Part shown: piece after piece, positions 62,087-64,000 of the stretch | Layout of the letters: each line of letters opens with the position of its first letter | Numbering within the stretch: position 1 is the stretch's first letter | Source of the DNA: Paenibacillus_E violae | GTDB lineage: Bacteria > Bacillota > Bacilli > Paenibacillales > NBRC-103111 | Direction: 5' to 3' | Assembly: GCF_032461945.1 (NCBI RefSeq) | Contig: NZ_JAWCUD010000003.1 | Location: 372,001-436,000, forward strand | DNA length: 64,000 bases | Position numbers and translations under genes: made by a program | Notes under the pieces: model-generated | The model's input: the letters and a program-made list of their open reading frames with translations, nothing else | The model's database searches: none | Told to the model about the DNA's origin: nothing

Positions 62087-64000
62087 TTATTTGATAAAAT
62101 GGACGTATTGCAGGAACCTTTTCAGTATAACTGCTGCCTGCGCCCTCGTTGCATACTCCGTCGGGGCAAAACGTCCGTCTTCCATCCCATTCATAATGCC
62201 GTTTTCCGAAGCCCGGACTGCCGCCTCTTGCGCCCATGAAGAAATGGATTCTCGATCCGTGAAAGCGTCTAGGGGGATGCCCTTTTGCCCTTGTCCTCCG
62301 CTACCAGTTCCATGGCTGGCCAAGGTTAAAGCGTTGGCGATCACAACGGCCATTTCTTCGCGGGTAATTGGGGCATTGGGAGCAAAAAGGCCCGCACCGA
62401 TGCCGTTAACCAGGCCGCTAGCCACTGCCGCATTTACTGTAGATGCATACCATGCAGATGCAGGGACATCCGCAAAACGGGCACTGCCCCCGCTCTCCTT
62501 TACGGATAGCCCTAGCCCGCGAACGAGCAAAGCTGAGAATTCCGCTCGTGTAATGGTTCCCTCTGGCGCGAAACGGTCGGCCGCCACACCGTTCACCAGC
62601 AACTTGGACGCCAGATGCTCCACATCCGCTTTCGCCCAGTGATCGTTTAAGTCAGCGAACGTTCGTGCTTGCACATCTACAACCGTGTACATGCTGTTAT
62701 GCGGCACATTCAAAATTGCTTCGTTTGTGCCATCTGAACCGGTTTCCATCTGTGCGGGAACGAAAACGACGGTGCCGCTTGCCGAGATATACTGAACGGC
62801 AACCAAGTTACGGTTCATGTTCTCTCGGTCCAACTTAAGGGTCCGAATCGAGTACGTTCCGCCATAGTCGTGTACCTCCAATGTTTGCCCGTTTGCTTCC
62901 GCCGTCACCTTGTAGTCAATAACGTCGGCGATAACAGCAAAACCTTGGGAAACGCCAATCCGATTAATCTCTTGGCGAACATTCTCACCGACCTGCACCT
63001 GTAGGATGTTCACGTTCATATCCGATACTTCCGTGTCGAGACGCTCTGCCAAACCGATCAGATCGATCGCGCTTATCCGCAGCTGATAGCTGGAATTGTT
63101 CAGCCTCACCTCGATAATTGCATTGGGATAAGCTTGGGCCATATCCGCGATCCAGTCAGCCGGAAACTGTGTTTGTACCGCTTGCTCCCGATTGCCAATA
63201 TTAATGCTGACTAACGGTTTCTTCGCATCTTTCAGGAGTTCCAGTACCCTCTCCCTTGTCCGTTCGGGGAGGATGACCTGTTCGACCACCATGCCGTCTG
63301 AACGTGTGATTCTTTTGATGTCGGAAGGATCGACAAGAGCGGTAATCCCGCCGTTTATATTTATTTTTACAGTCGTCACATTTGTCACAGTCGTCCCCAA
63401 TGTAATCTGTCCATCGCCATTATCCGATGAAGACGGGAGTGAGATCCCAATAACAGTGATGGTTTTCACTGTTTCATTGCCTGCTTCATCTAAAGCATAT
63501 ACGGTATAGTCGCCGTTGGCTGTAATCGTGAATTGAGATACGGCCAAAATATCGGTTCCTTTCGTTCCACGAACAAAATCAGCCTCGCTAAGGCTTCCAG
63601 GCAGCCAACGGAGTTCCGACAGCGCATTTCCCGCAGCTACGCCGTACACGCTTGCGGTCACGCTGATCGCTTTACTTGCCGATCCGTTCGATGCAGCCGT
63701 CAGGGCAACATCGGGCGGTATCGCCACGATACGTATTCCGCTCGCGTCTGGTGCTACGTAATTCAGCGAAGCCGCAAGTCCGCTGGAGGTGCGAACGATG
63801 CTTGCACCGTTCGGGAGCTCCAATGAGGCAGCAACTTGAATTCCGTCAACATCCGCGAGACCAGCCGGAATTTCGTATTCAAATGTGAGTTTTGTCAATG
63901 CTGTACCGCGCTCTCCTGTATACGGGGCATATACCGTCTGATATACCGTCTGAGTGACGGAATCGTCTCCAATCATGATCGGAACGGCGGGTGTCCCGAT
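62087..64000 (-). CDS. S-layer homology domain protein (5' end outside window)
   Basis: The frame is open to the window edge, at least 637 codons; an internal ATG at 63976 is not taken as the start because coding sequence continues upstream. The C-terminal 180 residues hold three SLH domains (FADLNDHWAKADVEHLASK, FADVPASAWYASTVNAAVAS, FTDRESISSWAQEAAVRASE), which attach proteins to pyruvylated cell-wall polymer. The rest is beta-rich Ig-like sequence (YTVYALDEAGNETVKTITVIG) usual for large Paenibacillus surface proteins. The catalytic or binding part is probably further upstream. Followed by a strong terminator. Confidence 0.88.
   Translation of the reverse strand: MGTPAVPIMIGDDSVTQTVYQTVYAPYTGERGTALTKLTFEYEIPAGLADVDGIQVAASLELPNGASIVRTSSGLAASLNYVAPDASGIRIVAIPPDVALTAASNGSASKAISVTASVYGVAAGNALSELRWLPGSLSEADFVRGTKGTDILAVSQFTITANGDYTVYALDEAGNETVKTITVIGISLPSSSDNGDGQITLGTTVTNVTTVKININGGITALVDPSDIKRITRSDGMVVEQVILPERTRERVLELLKDAKKPLVSINIGNREQAVQTQFPADWIADMAQAYPNAIIEVRLNNSSYQLRISAIDLIGLAERLDTEVSDMNVNILQVQVGENVRQEINRIGVSQGFAVIADVIDYKVTAEANGQTLEVHDYGGTYSIRTLKLDRENMNRNLVAVQYISASGTVVFVPAQMETGSDGTNEAILNVPHNSMYTVVDVQARTFADLNDHWAKADVEHLASKLLVNGVAADRFAPEGTITRAEFSALLVRGLGLSVKESGGSARFADVPASAWYASTVNAAVASGLVNGIGAGLFAPNAPITREEMAVVIANALTLASHGTGSGGQGQKGIPLDAFTDRESISSWAQEAAVRASENGIMNGMEDGRFAPTEYATRAQAAVILKRFLQYVHFIK

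Noticed and set aside
1..64000. CRISPR arrays, tRNA or rRNA genes, prophage genes
   Set aside because: No regularly spaced repeats, no cloverleaf or rRNA signature and no phage or transposase protein was found on either strand.

Overview
The window looks like a chromosomal segment of a plant-polysaccharide-degrading Firmicute of the Paenibacillus/Cohnella type. The evidence is the repeated unit of CUT1 sugar importer plus YesM/YesN-like two-component system plus glycoside hydrolases, strong AGGAGG ribosome binding sites, frequent TTG and GTG starts, CcpA (cre)-type sites, an S-layer (SLH) protein and a SARP-type response regulator. Most genes lie on the minus strand. I found no rRNA, tRNA, CRISPR array, transposase or prophage gene.

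Layout. 1-2827: 3' part of a secreted multidomain protein. 3072-12831: operon A, a LplB/YtcP-type importer, a GH106-like hydrolase and a YesN/YesM-like pair, with a full-consensus cre site behind the transporter promoter. 13035-13796: GTP cyclohydrolase II. 14050-20803: operon B, a GntR regulator, a Gfo/Idh/MocA oxidoreductase and a second importer, with a divergent AraC regulator. 20971-21774: polysaccharide deacetylase. 21969-26940: a three-gene operon (GH4, PL22 oligogalacturonide-lyase-like protein, ferritin-like diiron protein) with a divergent AraC regulator. 27090-30378: HrtAB-like ABC exporter and an NfeD/SPFH pair. 30524-40117: operon C, a third importer, a GH88/105-type unsaturated uronyl hydrolase, a frameshifted GH43 gene and a second YesN/YesM-like pair. 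40270-43202: GH127 beta-L-arabinofuranosidase and a divergent AraC regulator. 43267-48195: small membrane proteins, two GNAT acetyltransferases, an RCC1-propeller protein and an ATP-grasp gene that seems to have lost its 5' end. 48370-51330: lutABC. 51428-58839: a five-gene non-phosphorylative 6-deoxysugar operon with a divergent AraC regulator. 58886-61857: a 7TM sensor kinase and a SARP-type response regulator. 62087-64000: an SLH-domain protein running off the window.

How it fits together. Enzymes for unsaturated and saturated galacturonides (PL22, GH4, GH88/105), arabinose-containing chains (GH127, GH43) and rhamnose-containing chains (GH106-like) point to pectin or rhamnogalacturonan use. 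Three importers without their own ATPase gene would bring in oligosaccharides, presumably using a shared MsmX-type ATPase encoded elsewhere. The 6-deoxysugar operon has dehydrogenase, lactonase, dehydratase, second dehydrogenase and diketo-acid hydrolase candidates. In the known L-fucose and L-rhamnose diketo-hydrolase routes these steps give pyruvate and L-lactate, and lutABC directly downstream would oxidise the lactate.

The most unusual items are the 900-residue UxaA-family protein with two tandem catalytic-core copies that keep complementary halves of the family signature, and the ferritin-like diiron protein locked into the pectin-oligosaccharide operon.
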